In this document: one piece after another, positions 1 through 12,112 of the stretch | How the letters are laid out: each line of letters begins with the position of its first letter | Position numbering within the stretch: the first letter of the stretch is position 1 | From: Zantedeschia hybrid cultivar | Lineage: Eukaryota; Streptophyta; Magnoliopsida; Alismatales; Araceae | NCBI GenBank assembly: GCA_030544215.1 | Contig: JARZZO010000011.1 | Span: forward strand, 18,430,501 to 18,494,500 | DNA length: 64,000 bases | Reading direction: 5' to 3' | The notes under the pieces: model-generated | What the model was told of the DNA's origin: nothing | The model's input: only the letters and a program-made list of their open reading frames with translations | Database searches by the model: none | Position numbers and translations under genes: made by a program

Positions 1-108
1 GTTCTCCCTATGTGGTTAGCAACTTGTCTGATCTACCACCTCCTTGGTGATTTTATATATGCATGAGGCTACTGGTTTCTTCTAACAGCAGAATGGTTTT
101 GTTTACAG

Positions 109-2155
109 TTTGAAATGAGGGAGCATCAGAAATGCACTATTGTCTGTAGAAAAGTACTGGATGAGAAAGAGGCAAAGGAGTTGAAAGAAATGATAAAAGA
201 TGAATATCAAGTAAACATGTAAGACTGTGATGCTAGTGTACCTAACCTTTGGTAAATGATGCATTCCAAAATCTGATGCCTTTCTGTGAATTGAATGTTG
301 ACCTGTTTCAGGATCCTTGACAATCTTCCTCTTTTTGTTCCCATAAAAAGGCTAGATCAATATGCCTCCATTGTGTATCGACTTGGCTTTCTTGTTGGCA
401 TGATAGGCCAATATGCTGGAGTAAATACTGATCTGAACAAATAAAAGGTTTTTTTTTTTGGGATAATGGATGGGTACCTGAGAGTGCTTTAATTGCTTAT
501 GCAGAGTAAGGATGAAAAATATTTTATTCATAATCATTTATCCTTTCTTGTCAAGTATCACAAAGATGCCAAAGTGGATCTTGCAAGGATTGTGGGATTT
601 GAAGTCAAACCTTTCAGGTTTCATCCTAATATTTTTCAACGGACTTTCATTTTTTTCCCCTAAATTCAATTGTTTACATGTTTTCTTTCTTTCTTTTTCT
701 GTTTATCCAGTATCATGCATGAATATGAAGGGGAGTGGCATGGTAATAGAACTCGATTGGCCACTTGTGATCCCCATGCAGAACGCTTCGTCGCGAACTC
801 CTATTCTCTCCAAGAGGTTGAATCAAACAAGGAAATTATATTCACATATGATGTGGAGTTTAAGGTTAGTTAGCTAATACTGTGACTTATGGCTATAATC
901 TGGATTTGATGACTTGGGGCTTTCTTACTTTTCTTTTTGAGCTTTTTTTTTATATACATATATATATTGAAATTTGAATTAATTTGGCTCCCTTTTTTAG
1001 GAAAGTGATGTGAAGTGGGCTTCTCGTTTGGATACATATCTTTCAGTGCCAAATGATCAACTTCGTTGGTTTTCAATTATCTATTCCTTGATGATTGTTC
1101 TCTTTCTCTCGGGCATGGTGGCAACGATAATGATGCGTATACTGTACTGGGACATTTCCAAGTACAACCAGCTCGAAACACAAGAAGAAGCCCAAGAGGA
1201 GACAGGATGGAAACTGGTCCATGGTGATGTTTTTAGGCCCCCAACCAACTCCGACTTATTATGTGTTCATGTTGGAACCGGCGTGCAGTTTTTTGGCTTG
1301 ATGATGGTCACAATAATCTTTGCAGTTTTTGGCTTCCTTTCCCCATCAAACCCTGGTGCACTAATCACAGCTATGCTCCTACTTTGGGTCTTCATGGGAC
1401 TATTTGCAGGTTACTCTGCTGCCCGTCTATATAAGATGTTCAAAGGAACAGAATGGAACAAAATCACTCTCAAAACAGCACTCACATTCCCTGGCTTTGT
1501 GTTTGTCATCTTCCTTTTCTTGAATGCCCTCATATGGGGTGAGAAATCTTCTGGTGCAGTTCCCTTCACAACAATGCTTGTGCTGATTTTTCTGTGGTTT
1601 AGTATTTCAGTCCCCTTCGTCTTTGTGGGCAGTTACTTTGGGTTCAGGAAGACAGGTATTGAGGACCCTGTTATGACAAACAAGGTTCCAAGGCAGATCC
1701 CTGAGCAGTCTTGGTACATGAATCCAATCTTGATACTCATTGGTGGAATTCTACCCTTTGGTTCTGTGTTCATTGAAGTCTTCTTCATCCTCACTTCCGT
1801 TTGGTATCACCAGTTTTACTACATATTTGGCTTCCTCTTCCTTGTGTTTGTCACCCTAATTGTTATCTGCTCAGAGATTACAATCTTGCTATGCTACTTC
1901 CAGCTCCGCAGGGAGGATTATCTTTGGTGGTGGAGGGCATATTTAACCTCAGGGTCTTCAGCCCTCTATCTCTTCCTATATGCCACATTCTACTTCTTCG
2001 CAAAGCTAGAGATCACAAAACCTGTATCTGTTTTTCTATACTTCACTTACATGCTTATTGCATCATATGGTTTCTTTGTACTCACCGGTACAATCGGCTT
2101 CTATGCATGCTTATGGTTCACAAGGCTTATCTACTCATCTATGATGGTTGATTAA
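109..2155 (+). CDS. Transmembrane 9 superfamily (TM9SF/EMP70) protein, 3' part
   Basis: Last five exons of a TM9SF protein, an endomembrane (Golgi/endosome) nine-span family; the 5' part lies before the window. Exons by GT-AG and frame: 109-218, 312-420, 505-617, 711-864, 1001-2155, together 546 residues and TAA. The first four encode the end of the lumenal domain, with family-typical stretches such as ILDNLPLFVP, GQYAGSKDEKYFIHNH and FTYDVEF. The last exon begins ESDVKWASRLD and holds about nine hydrophobic spans, as the family requires. The protein ends IYSSMMVD; many family members end in K-x-D/E, a COPI-binding Golgi retention signal, and here the lysine place is methionine (ATG instead of AAG). 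Family assignment is firm; the effect of the altered tail is inference. Confidence 0.95.
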
Positions 2156-3652
2156 TTAGCTGGATATTTGGACCAGTCGTTTGTTCGTCTGTGGCTGAGA
2201 AGATGCCTGAACAAGTTATTTTTTAACTCACAATCCCAGAAATGGGTTCATATTGAGTTGTGAGGACGATTGTCTGATCTTAAAGCAGTTTGAGTTGATA
2301 CATGTTTCTCAGGTTAAGTAATTCTCAAGATCTTGTAACCTTTTTGGATATGGCTCATTGAAGGTCTCAACAGTTGTTTATATACGTAGCTTCTTGTCCT
2401 TATATTGTGATGATCTGCTCTGTGGTGGGCTTGGACTTGTTTGATGTAAATCTGCAGTTTTGTGGAGAAAAAAAAACAATTTAATCACAGTTTTTTGTTT
2501 GATTTTTTTTTTTTTTGCAAATAAATCATAATTTATTGAAAAAATCTCTAAATCTTTGTAAATTCAAAAAGTCACGTCTTAAATATTATTCAATTACATA
2601 TTTTTTAAAAAGTCATATTTTTTAAAAGAAAGTAACTTATTTTCATATTAAGTATTTTTTATGTTTATATTATATGTTAGAATTAATTTATATAAAAAAT
2701 TAATGTACTATTCACAATTTTTTCATGAACTTTATAAATTTTGTGCCAACCAAAGAGGAAAGTTTTTTTTTTTTTTTTTCTGAATCTGACTTATTAGTGA
2801 CATTGCTTTTTCTCCCTTCTGACTGTTAATTTTTGAGCTGAACGCTAGGAAGCTGGTACAACCGCTGGTGAGCCCATTTTTTCTGCATATAATACATCCA
2901 ATGGCGTGGTTTTTTATATAAAAATGCTTGACCGTTTGCATCCTTGCTCATGGATCTCCCTTATCCCCTAGACATCAAAGAAGAGTAGTTGCATTATTAA
3001 AATCATAGATATTGTGAAGCGCAGCAAGAAAGTTATTGGTCTTCTTCTTAAGTGCGAGATATATACTTCAGCAGAAGGAACCAATTGAAATTAGCTGGAT
3101 AAAGGGAATTTATACATTTAGGGGCACTTCTATTATTTCCACAACTTCATACTAATAGTGTGTGGTTGCACGCTAATTTGCGTTCCCCCCCCATCAAATG
3201 TAGACCCAATGTTGCATCTTCAATTATTTGATAAGCACCTCAGAATTTTTTAAAAATAAGTCTTCAGAAATTTTGAAAAAGTTTCTTTAAAAGGGATTTT
3301 TTTAAAATAAAAGTGATATAGAAAAAATTTTACTTCATAGAAAGTGCTTTTTACCAAACAGACAGATTATAGAACGTTTTCTCAAAAGTAACCGAATTAG
3401 AGGAACTAAAAATGGGCAAAACTTTATATTATTTTTTACCGGCTGAAGAAAAGGAGAGGTGCTGACTAACGCTGGCATTGGCAAAATTCTTTCCAGCAAT
3501 ATTTTCATTCATTTACTCCACTGCGCACTAGAATGAGGAAAATTGTGCTCACAACGACCCATTTAATGACTTTTTTTTTTTTACTTCAAAGATAATTCTA
3601 TTAATCGAAGGGATCAAATTAGATGATTGAGATGTATCACCATGCATGCCAC
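2156..3652. other. 3' UTR of TM9SF gene, then AT-rich spacer
   Basis: The first 300 or so bases after the stop are the probable 3' UTR; no single poly(A) signal stands out. The rest is AT-rich with short A and T runs (for example T17 near 2764-2780) and one C8 run near 3184. I see no coding potential. Confidence 0.5.
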
Positions 3653-3655
3653 TAA

Positions 3656-3951
3656 GGCTGTGTTTGGCGCAGCTTCCATTTGAAAGTACTTTTGTATTTT
3701 CATTTAATTATTTTTTATGAAAGTCATTGGATCTTAGAAGTCATTTATGTGATATTTTACTTGTATTTTAACTTCCAACCAAAAATTACAAAGATGAAAC
3801 TTTCATGATTGGAGAAAAAGTGAGGTTGGTACGAAAGAGTTGACTTTTATAACAAATTAAAATTAGTTATAACATTTCTCCCTCAAAACATTATATATAA
3901 GAAGTGGAAGCTAAAAGTAACTTTCTAGTAAAAGTTTTGCCAAACATGCCC
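3656..3951 (+). mobile_element. Tourist-like (PIF/Harbinger) MITE, copy 1
   Basis: A non-coding element of 296 bp. It starts GGCTGTGTTTGGCGCAGCTT and ends CCAAACATGCCC, imperfect terminal inverted repeats, flanked by TAA on both sides (3653-3655 and 3952-3954). Three-base TAA/TTA duplications and a GTGTTTGG-type end are typical of Tourist MITEs. Three more copies lie in this window. Confidence 0.8.
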
Positions 3952-3954
3952 TAA

Positions 3955-4229
3955 AGCCGCATTTGGCGTAGTTTTCAATTGGAAGTACTTTTACAATTAT
4001 ATTTAATCATTTTTTTTTAAAGCAACTAGATCTTGAAAGTCATCTATGTAGTATTTTATTTGTATTTTTGTTTTCAACCAAAAGCTACAAATTAGAGAAA
4101 AAGTGAGGTTATTATAAATGAGTTGACTTTCATAACAAATCAAAATTATTTATAACCTCTCTCTCAACTTATTTATGTAAGAAATAATAGCCACTTGATT
4201 TTTGAGGAGAAGTTTTACCAAACATGCCC
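3955..4229 (+). mobile_element. Tourist-like MITE, copy 2
   Basis: Same family and orientation as the element just before it, starting directly after that element's right TAA. It begins AGCCGCATTTGGCG and ends CCAAACATGCCC, followed by AAA where TAA is expected. The two copies are clearly diverged from each other, mostly in the middle. Confidence 0.75.
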
Positions 4230-4545
4230 AAACAATAGAATGAAGCTATAAATATGGTGGTTTATGATGAAGTTCTACAATTCTTTCTTTTCTGATTACC
4301 AATAAAAATGTGGAAGCTCAGTTGCCTAGTAGAATGACTGATTTGAGCCTTTTACTTCCCGTAATGAAGTGGGGCGGCAACAAGCTGGCATGCCCTCCAA
4401 TCAGAAGTTGAATTACTTGACGGGAAAATGAGAGCGAATGTGATGAAAGTGGGTAATGAAAATTTTCGAGAAGTTCCAAACAAGAAGGGAACATTTGTGA
4501 GTATGTTCGCAAATTAAAAAGAACAGGATTACTAAATTGAAGAAT

Positions 4546-4617
4546 GGAGATGCGGGGTATCGATCCCCGTACCTCTCGCATGCTAAGCGAGCGCTCTACC
4601 ATCTGAGCTACATCCCC
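4546..4617 (-). tRNA. tRNA-Ala (anticodon AGC)
   Basis: Read on the minus strand, 72 bases fold as a full cloverleaf: acceptor GGGGATG with CATCTCC, D stem GCTC/GAGC, anticodon stem CTCGC/GCGAG around loop TTAGCAT (anticodon AGC), and T stem CGGGG/CCCCG. The T loop reads ATCGATA, as I recall for plant nuclear tRNA-Ala. There is no intron and no encoded CCA. A T5 run about 25 bases downstream can serve as RNA polymerase III terminator. It looks intact and functional. Confidence 0.97.
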
Positions 4618-4919
4618 ATGTTGTGAAAAATAACTCATCAAAATGTTAAGAAAGAAAATTGGTATCCCTTATGTGCGGCTACTGACGGAAGTCAATAAAT
4701 ACAAAGAGATCATTTATAAAAAAAATTCTTCACACGATTGTTTCTATTTCTGCATTGCAGAATTTTTGTGGAAATGTTCCCCCCACTTTCTTTCTACACT
4801 TTTTGCCTCCTGTCAATAAATGTGTTTAGAGGATTCCAATTCCTAGTCAGAAGGGGTCTTGGTCCTTATATTAATTTGGAGCAAGTAGCCGAGATAGATT
4901 ATCTATCTTGATAAATAAA

Positions 4920-5301
4920 GGGTTTTTTGCATATATACTCCTCAAAAACAACGTATTTTTATGTATATCCCTAATTCTCACATATTATCATCAATATCTC
5001 TGCAATCTTCAAAATGTTGAATTTATGTTTCTCCCGTCAAACTTAGATTAATTTCAATGAAATATGTCAAAAACAATGGATAAAGCATGACAACGTTGGA
5101 GGTATCGGAGGTACAAAATGCAAGATTTTAGTATATTGAGAAGTATATATGCAAAATATTAGTAAATTTAAAGATATTTATGTCAAACTATTAGATTGAG
5201 GGATACAAAATGCAACACTTTGAAGATTGATGATAATATGTGAGAATTGGGGGTGTACATACAAATATGTTGTTTTTGAGGGATATAGATGTAAAAAACC
5301 C
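4920..5301. mobile_element. Mutator-like MITE with long terminal inverted repeats, copy 1
   Basis: 382 bp, starting GGGTTTTTTGCATATATACT and ending with a matching inverted arm (..GATGTAAAAAACCC). The flanks carry the same nine bases, ATAAATAAA, at 4911-4919 and 5302-5310, a target duplication of Mutator length. The arms match over roughly 100 bases, so the whole element can fold back. It has no coding capacity. Confidence 0.8.
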
Positions 5302-5562
5302 ATAAATAAATTATGTTGCTGACTCAAAGCTAATTAGTTAGACACTAGAGTATGACATAAGACTGGAGACAATAAAATGTTTTGATGTGCAAGATCGTGA
5401 TCTCTCTTGATCATCTAATATAAATGTGTAGAACTGTGTTATCACACCGAAGAAATGGGTGGATAATAAGTCATCCTAGGGACGATTAAAGGCTCCCAAT
5501 AGTCTTATATTGATAAATAAGAAATGAATTAAGATGGTCGACAACAACTCTCTGTCTTGTTT

Positions 5563-6105
5563 GAATGCAACTTAAGAAAACATAAATGGAGTTATAGTAA
5601 ACTTATTTATTTATAAATTTGTTTACTACAGAAGTATTTTTTGTAAACTTACGTTTAGATATCACATAAGCATAATTGAATTTATGGTAAAGTTGAAAGA
5701 ATTTCTAGCATAAACGAACTCAAAGTGTTTGTCTAATTGCAACCATAAATGTGTTTAAGTTCACTGTAAACTTGTTTTTCACAATAATTTTAATTTGGAT
5801 AGTGAAAAATAGATTAAATTTACTTACATTTATCATAAAGTAAGAACCTCTTCATAAATTAATGTGTTTTCCCGTGAATCTACTTGACGATGGTTTACGC
5901 TGAGAACTCTCTCGAGTTTATCATAAACTCATTTATATTTACATAAAACAAATAAACGTAAGTTTATAAAAAATATATTTATGATAAACGGATTTATGAC
6001 AAATAGATTTATACCGAAAACTTTCTCAAGTTTATCATAAACTCACTTAACTAAATGTAAGTTTATAAAAAATCCATCCCGTTTTTCTTAAGTTGCATCT
6101 GAAGA
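5563..6105. repeat. Foldback element rich in short inverted repeats
   Basis: Left end GAATGCAACTTAAGAAAA and right end TTTTTCTTAAGTTGCATC form a terminal inverted pair about 520 bp apart. Between them, variants of AAACTTATTTATTTATAAA and TAAGTTTATAAAAAAT recur in both orientations. It is probably a MITE or foldback element; I could not settle a target duplication. Confidence 0.55.
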
Positions 6106-6269
6106 AGACCCAAGTGAGTTTATGAAAAGCACATTTATAAGTAGGTTATAAGTTTATGACAAACTCCAGCAGATTCAAAATAAACATATTTTTCACCGTG
6201 ACGTGCAAAGGTGTGCTGTGCCACCGTTCGGAGGATCTCATCTCCCAATCACCCCAAGGCCATGCCAGT

Positions 6270-6532
6270 TAGGGATGCAAATGGTATCCGACCCTTCGTT
6301 AGCTTATAGATCAGTTAATGAATAATCTTATTAAATCGGTACGCATAACGGATAAGATAATAGATATAAATATTTTCTGACTGAATACATATTAGACACT
6401 AAGATCCGATTGTCTAACTGATTGTTAGTTTATAAGACAGTTAACGGATATCATTTTTAAATTGATAATTTAACGGATATGAACATAAATCTACTTTAGA
6501 TCAGCACCGAATCTGATCAGTTTGCATCCCTA
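6270..6532. mobile_element. hAT-like MITE, copy 1
   Basis: 263 bp, starting TAGGGATGCAAATGG and ending TTTGCATCCCTA. Flanking eight-base sequences ATGCCAGT and ACGCCAGT differ at one base, as expected of an aging 8-bp hAT target duplication. There is no ORF. Confidence 0.75.
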
Positions 6533-6634
6533 ACGCCAGTAATTGATGAGGCAGCCGGTCTGCTTAACCACTCGCCTCTCCTGGTGGTCTTCCTCATCAA
6601 AGAGTAAAAGCATGCAGAGGGCCCACGTCTAGGT

Positions 6635-6969
6635 TAGGATGTAAATGGTAAATGAGAATTCAATTATTTAACTCATTATTATCTTATACGTCAGTTAATA
6701 AATAATCTTTTTAAACTGATATACATGGCTTTAGTCACTTATATGTCAGTTAATAAAGAATCTTTTAAACTGGTATACATAGCAGACAAAACAACACGTA
6801 CAAATTTTTTCTGATAGAATATATATAATACATTAAGAATCTGATTCTCTGACCGGCTATTAATTTATAAAATAGTTAATAAATATTATTTTTAAATTGA
6901 TAACAAAACAAATATATTAATAGATCTACTTTAATTACGCACCCGATCAGACCCATTTTACATCCTGTA
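6635..6969. mobile_element. hAT-like MITE, copy 2 (diverged)
   Basis: Related to the element at 6270, with the same kind of ends (TAGGATGTAAATGG and CCATTTTACATCCTG) and the same internal phrases about CAGTTAATAAATAATC and AAATTGATAA. A stretch near the left end is present twice (TATGTCAGTTAATAAAGAATC-like), which lengthens it. No clear 8-bp duplication remains. Confidence 0.6.
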
Positions 6970-7513
6970 AAGGCGTTGCCCGTGTCTTTCGTCCCTCTTC
7001 TGTTATCAGAAGAAAATGGATTTTACCAGATGTGATGTGTCTTACTTGGCTTCTTCGTTGGGACTAAACAGGAAAAGGAAAGTTTAGATCCCTATTAGAT
7101 ATTGTATTTCAGTGAATATTATATTTTATAATATTTTATATCACAGTAGATCTTTTTTTACGACCATTCGATCAATCCAAGGTCATCATTCATGGAAGAC
7201 GTCAGAGTTGATGTTAACTCTATAGAGTCAATTAAGTCCACTTCCATTGAGCGTTAGGATTAATTTGACTTTATCTAATGAGACAAAATATGAGATAAAT
7301 ATGAATTTTAAATCATCATTTTCAAAAAAATATTATTTATATGTCTGCCCTTTATTAATGACTGATCGAACCATCATTTCTTCTATTTCTAGTTCTAAAA
7401 ACTAATCATTAGGATCTAATTTTATGATCTGATCCTTTCTTTTGGTAGTGTACATGTACAAATACCCGATGTGTTGCAAAAAAGGAAAAAAAAAAAAACG
7501 GCGCTTTTATCTT

Positions 7514-7912
7514 TGAGTTTTTTTGCATATATAATCCTTAACTATATCGTATTTACATGTATACTTCAAACTCTCATATATTATCATCAGTACTCTTAAA
7601 ATCTTCAAAATATTACATTTATACTCTTTCCGTCAAATTTAGATAAACTTCAACTAAATATGTCAAAATATTACATAAATCATGATATCATCGAAAGTGT
7701 AGGAGATATATAATGCAAGATATTAGTGAATTGACTATTGAGGAGTATATATGCAAAATATTAATATATTTAAAAGTATTTATACAAAATCATTAGATTG
7801 AAGATGTAAGTGCAATTTCATAAAGAATTTAAAAGTATTGATGTTAATACAGGAGAATTGGAGGTATACATGTAAATACGATGTATTTGAAGAATATATA
7901 TATGCAAAAAAT
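7514..7912. mobile_element. Mutator-like MITE, copy 2
   Basis: Same family as the element at 4920, with GTTTTTTTGCATATATA at the left and its inverted match ending GCAAAAAAT at the right. The flanks carry CTTTTATCTT at 7504-7513 and 7913-7922, a clean target duplication that supports independent insertion of this copy. Confidence 0.8.
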
Positions 7913-7922
7913 CTTTTATCTT

Positions 7923-9315
7923 CTTGTTATTTGTCTTCACCAATTAAAGAGAGAGATCACAGAATGATCTTGTTTGGTGTGTTTCTGATTGCCTTCCATT
8001 GGAAAGCAGAGCCTTGTGAGTTACGCACCCATCCCTAAACGCCAAGCAATTGCACTGTGATTCCATTAACACGTTTGGTCTACCAAATTTCTCTTTCCTT
8101 GTACAGGAGCTGTATTTTAAAAGATAAGTTACACGTGGCGACTTTTCATTGGTCCCAAGATCTCTTTCTTACCCTATTAAATTACATTACAAACACAGGG
8201 TCTCCGTGGCAAGGTGAAACTAGGGGGAAGACAAGAGCCCTACCCCCTGTGTTAGGGGGAAGGAGCCAGCAGGAGAAGAGGGGTATTTGAGTCAATTCAC
8301 GTCTCCGGCAAGGCACCAGAAAAAGATTCCACCCACCCACCCCAACCTGCACCATGACAAGGTCTCCCAAGGTGGCCCTGCAAGCCCACTGCTACAAACC
8401 TGCAACACCAGAACACAGCAGCCATTTATCTTTGCCTTTTTCTTCACCAGCCCACCCCAACCTCCTAAGCATTCATGTACACAGGTACCACCTACACCAA
8501 CTCACAACCAGTCCACCACCATAGGATAGGAGGCAAGCAAAGGTTAGTGGTGGAACAACTGGAGAAGAAACAAAGGTGAGGAGAGAGAAAGAGGAGAAGA
8601 GAGAGAAACTGAGCAAGCCCACCATCCAAAGGAGTCTCCTATCTCTCTCTCTCTCTCTACAACTCCCTTGTACATGTTTTCCTTGCTAAATCCCAGTGGC
8701 CCAGATGGAGGGAGGGGGAGAAAGTTGTGGAAGAGAACAACATGGGAAAGAGAAGGGAAAGGAGGAAAACAAGGGGTGGGGAGGGGGGGAAGATCTCAAG
8801 GTGGTGGGGAGAGAAGGGTAAGGTGGATGGCAACTGCAGAGGTGTCCTCCTAGATGTGCCCATCTCTCTCTCTCTCTCTCTCTACACCATCTTCTCCTGC
8901 CCTGCCCACACAAGCAAACATGCTCCACTCCACCCACATCCCTGAAATGCCCCTCTCCTCCCCTCCACACCCACCACCCCCCTCTGCAAAAATCTACACC
9001 TCCATCAGGGAGCAACAGCAACACATTCCCCCACAGGCGGCAGCGGCTTTCCTTTTCCCGATTTATATGGGGGGGCTTTTGGGTTTTTTTTGTCATCGAC
9101 AGGGAGGTGGAAGGGGGAAGGAAAGGTTCCATCTTTCTCTCTCCTCCCTTCTTCTCTCCACCTTTATTATTATCCCCGTCTCCTCTGTTCCTTCTTCCCC
9201 TCTCTCTCTCTACCCGTCTTTCTCTTCTTCTGCCTCACAAAGACTGCATCTTTGGCTCTCCCCCTTCTCTGGTTGGGCTCTCTTGTTTTGCTGGTGATTT
9301 GGGTGGCCGTGGGAG
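7923..9315 (+). promoter_or_regulatory. Upstream region and 5' leader of the gene at 9316
   Basis: GC content rises from about 8.2 kb. The stretch 8560-9300 is full of CT and GA microsatellites and C-rich tracts, typical of a plant promoter and leader. A TATA-like TTTATATGG lies near 9061-9069, which would place transcription start near 9095-9100. Open frames here are low-complexity and not believable as protein. The start site is inference. Confidence 0.4.
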
Positions 9316-10898
9316 ATGACGAAGAAGGCGAGGAGGCCGGCCATGGAGGCCTCTCCGGCTCCTCCTGCGTACCCTCTGGCGCCGGTGGGCGGGGAGGACG
9401 CCAGGGCGAGGTTTAGGCTCCAGAGCCTGATGCTGGATTACGAGGAACTGTTGAAGGTGAGACCTAGGGTTTCTTCTGTTATGTGTCTTTCTTTTCCCTT
9501 CCCTTTAACCTTTTTGGTTGCTTTTTTTCCTGTCAAGTTCCGATCGGGGTCAAAGACATAACATACAGCGGCAGATCTGCTTTGGATCTTCATATTTTGT
9601 GGGATTTAGCCATTTAGGGTTATTTTGCCCTCCAGGGTTTCATTTGTTCTGTGGTTTTTTTTTTTTTTTTTCTTACATTGAATCTTTTTTATTATAGAAA
9701 GATCTAGTTTTTTTCTTCGCATTTCTTCGCAACTTTGGTCAGAAACACAACATGTTGGGGGGGGTGTTCTGAATTGAATCTTCATAATTTTGTGTTTCAC
9801 CTCTAGGGTTTCTGCTTCCTCCGTCTTAAGCCTTCTCTTCTCAGATAAATCCAGGTCTATAAGATATCTCCTGTGTAGGATCTCTCTCTTCCACGGTGAA
9901 GATACTAGACTTTAGGATCTCCCCTTATGTTCTCTCTTCCATGTGAAGATACTAGATTAGGATCTCCCCTTTAACCCCTGTTATCAAAAAAAATATAACA
10001 TACCTAAAACTTACCACCCTTATGTCAGATCTTTTATTGTTTTACCAGGGTTAGGCTTTTGGCCTCCTGTCCAGTCATCCATAATTTGAACTTTTCCCCT
10101 ATTTTGCCATATGTTTCTTCTCTTTTTTCTCTTTTTCTACTGGGAGGAGAATTTAGGAGCCCCTTTAAAAATTTATAAACCATGTGTATGGTTGAACCCA
10201 CAGGATACAGCAGCGAAGAGGAGGAGATTACAAATGAAAAGGCAGAAGCTGCTGAGGCTTACAGATGAAGTCAGGTGACCTCTTCAACAAGTCTTCCATT
10301 TTGTGCTGCAGTATTTTTGATGTGAAGAATTGTAACTGAACCTTTTCTTTATCAATTTTTCTTTGCAGATTTCTGCGGAAAAGATACAAACATCTAACCA
10401 AGAACTCATTCCCTACTCCCTACGAAGTGAAAACTCAGTCTCAGAAGGCGGTGACTGTGCCAAAACACAAAGTTCGGAAATCACCTGCCATCCTACTCAC
10501 TCGACCACGAGGCCAGGTACACCTTCCTCAGCATGATATAAGCCACAAAGAGAAGGAAGTTGCAGCAATGACGAGTACCTCTGCAATTCTAGACTTGAAC
10601 CAGATCTCACTACCAGTAATCTCCTCACCTCTCTTCTTAGTCAAACTCCATGAACTTGCCTGGGAACTGGGACATAATCTAAATAGTTTCTATGAAATGG
10701 CAGAATGGGGAAGAAGCAGACTTCCAAGTTGCATGGGAGCCTTCACCAGTAGAGAGGCCGTTGTCAAGGTACCCATCAGAGGGAGATGTGCCTGGAGGGG
10801 ACCTTAAGCTATCAGTTTGCAGAGATGTCGGGAGTGGAACTAGCCGGGCGGGAAAGAGGAAGATTTCATGGCAGGATCAGGTCGCACTGAAGGTTTAA
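9316..10898 (+). CDS. Plant protein of unknown function with basic coiled-coil region
   Basis: Four exons joined by frame and GT-AG: 9316-9456, 10204-10274, 10369-10615, 10704-10898 (217 residues, TAA stop). The product starts MTKKARRPAMEA, then a charged, probably coiled-coil stretch (RLQSLMLDYEELLK, then AAKRRRLQMKRQKLLRL, then FLRKRYKHL), a basic middle, the motif ILDLNQISLP, and the end GKRKISWQDQVALKV. The 88-bp third intron matters: without it the frame ends early at 10807, while removing it joins ISLP to NGEEADFQVAWEP and opens the conserved-looking C-terminus. I recall similar plant-only proteins with this ending but no tested function. Lysine/arginine content suggests a nuclear protein, as inference. 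Confidence 0.75.
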
Positions 10899-11731
10899 CC
10901 TCCTCATTCCTCTCTTGGCAATGGGAAAAAAAACCTTGTGCTTTGCGTAGCCTGTATATGTTTTATCTTCTCATTTTTGTAAAAAGAGGGAACAAGATGA
11001 TGGTGGTGTGGAGGTAATGTCATGTGTATTCTTGTCATATGGATACATGAATGGTCATATGTGCAAATGTTGCTCTATGTTGTTGGAATCATGGATGATG
11101 AGATTTGACATTTGGTCATCATAGTGGTGTGTAAAGGTAGGATTATGCTAAAAGAAGGTGAGATGATTGAGACTGAAATCTTGCAAGGGATGAAATTTTC
11201 TGTGCTTAACCCATTGTGTTATAATTAAAATGATTTACTTTCCATTGTTTCGAGTTAGATTAGTCAAGGAGTTGCTTCTCCGTTCAAGTGAACAGGGAGG
11301 AGAAAATCAGCATGCTGCATTGCTCGGTGGTTTGCTGTCTTGAGTATGAAATTTTCTATGTAAGTTTGATGGGTGTCTAAATTACTGAGATGGAAAGAAT
11401 TGGACCGTAATTGATTCATTTGTCTGAACTATGCATCTGCTATCTTGTGCGAGTGTTAAAAGGTACCATTGCGGATCCTTGGATGGACGCAGCGCCGGTC
11501 AGTGATGAGCTTGGCAGTCACATACCATCATGATCATGTATCCTGCAGAGGAATCGTGGAGCCAAACCGCTGTCTTTTCCCATCTGCTACAGACTTACAC
11601 TGGCACCGGTCTTGTGTATTTCCTTTTGTTGGTCGCTAGAGATGTTCTCTAGTAATTGAATTTTAGTAGCTGTCTTTTTGGTTTGGTGGGGAAGTAGTCA
11701 GGTAATTTTATGTTCTCTCCAGGGAGATTAA
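10899..11731. other. 3' UTR and spacer
   Basis: Probably 3' UTR for the first few hundred bases (TAATTAAAATGA near 11221 is one weak poly(A) candidate), then spacer. No further gene seen. Confidence 0.4.
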
Positions 11732-11942
11732 GGCCGCATTTGCAGAGCTTCTATTTAGAAGTCATTTATGTAGTATTTTACTTGTGTTTTAACTTCCAAC
11801 CAAAAGTTACAAATGGGAGTTTCTAGATTGGAGAAAAAGTAAAGTTGTTATGAATGAGTTGACTTTTGTAATCTCAACTCGTTCTATCTAAGAAATGAAA
11901 GTCAAGATTAACTTTCAATAATAAGTTTTACCAAACATGTCC
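11732..11942 (+). mobile_element. Tourist-like MITE, copy 3 (internally deleted)
   Basis: Starts AGGCCGCATTTGCAGAGCTT, ends CCAAACATGTCC, flanked by TAA at 11729-11731 and 11943-11945. At 211 bp it is shorter than copy 1 and lacks part of the middle. Confidence 0.75.
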
Positions 11943-12112
11943 TAAATGTGGGCTTTTTCATTAATCTTATACATTTTGTTTTGTATCATTATGACAATTC
12001 TGCCTCTACAAGCAACATTTTCAGACCCACTAAAGTTTCTGCAGTCTCTAATCTCCACCTTTTGCAATGCGCATGAACACGAGCCTTCATAAGTTTGAGC
12101 GAAGGAGATTTA

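Noticed and set aside
1801..2151. 116-codon plus-strand frame
   Set aside because: Shadow of the TM9SF last exon in another frame.
6966..6990. AAAGGCGTTGCCCGTGTCTTT, like the GGCGTC hairpins
   Set aside because: The arms match poorly and it stands alone; probably chance.
8657..9297. Several overlapping open frames of 60-148 codons on both strands
   Set aside because: All are serine/proline or glycine/arginine-rich translations of CT and GA microsatellites in the leader of the gene at 9316.
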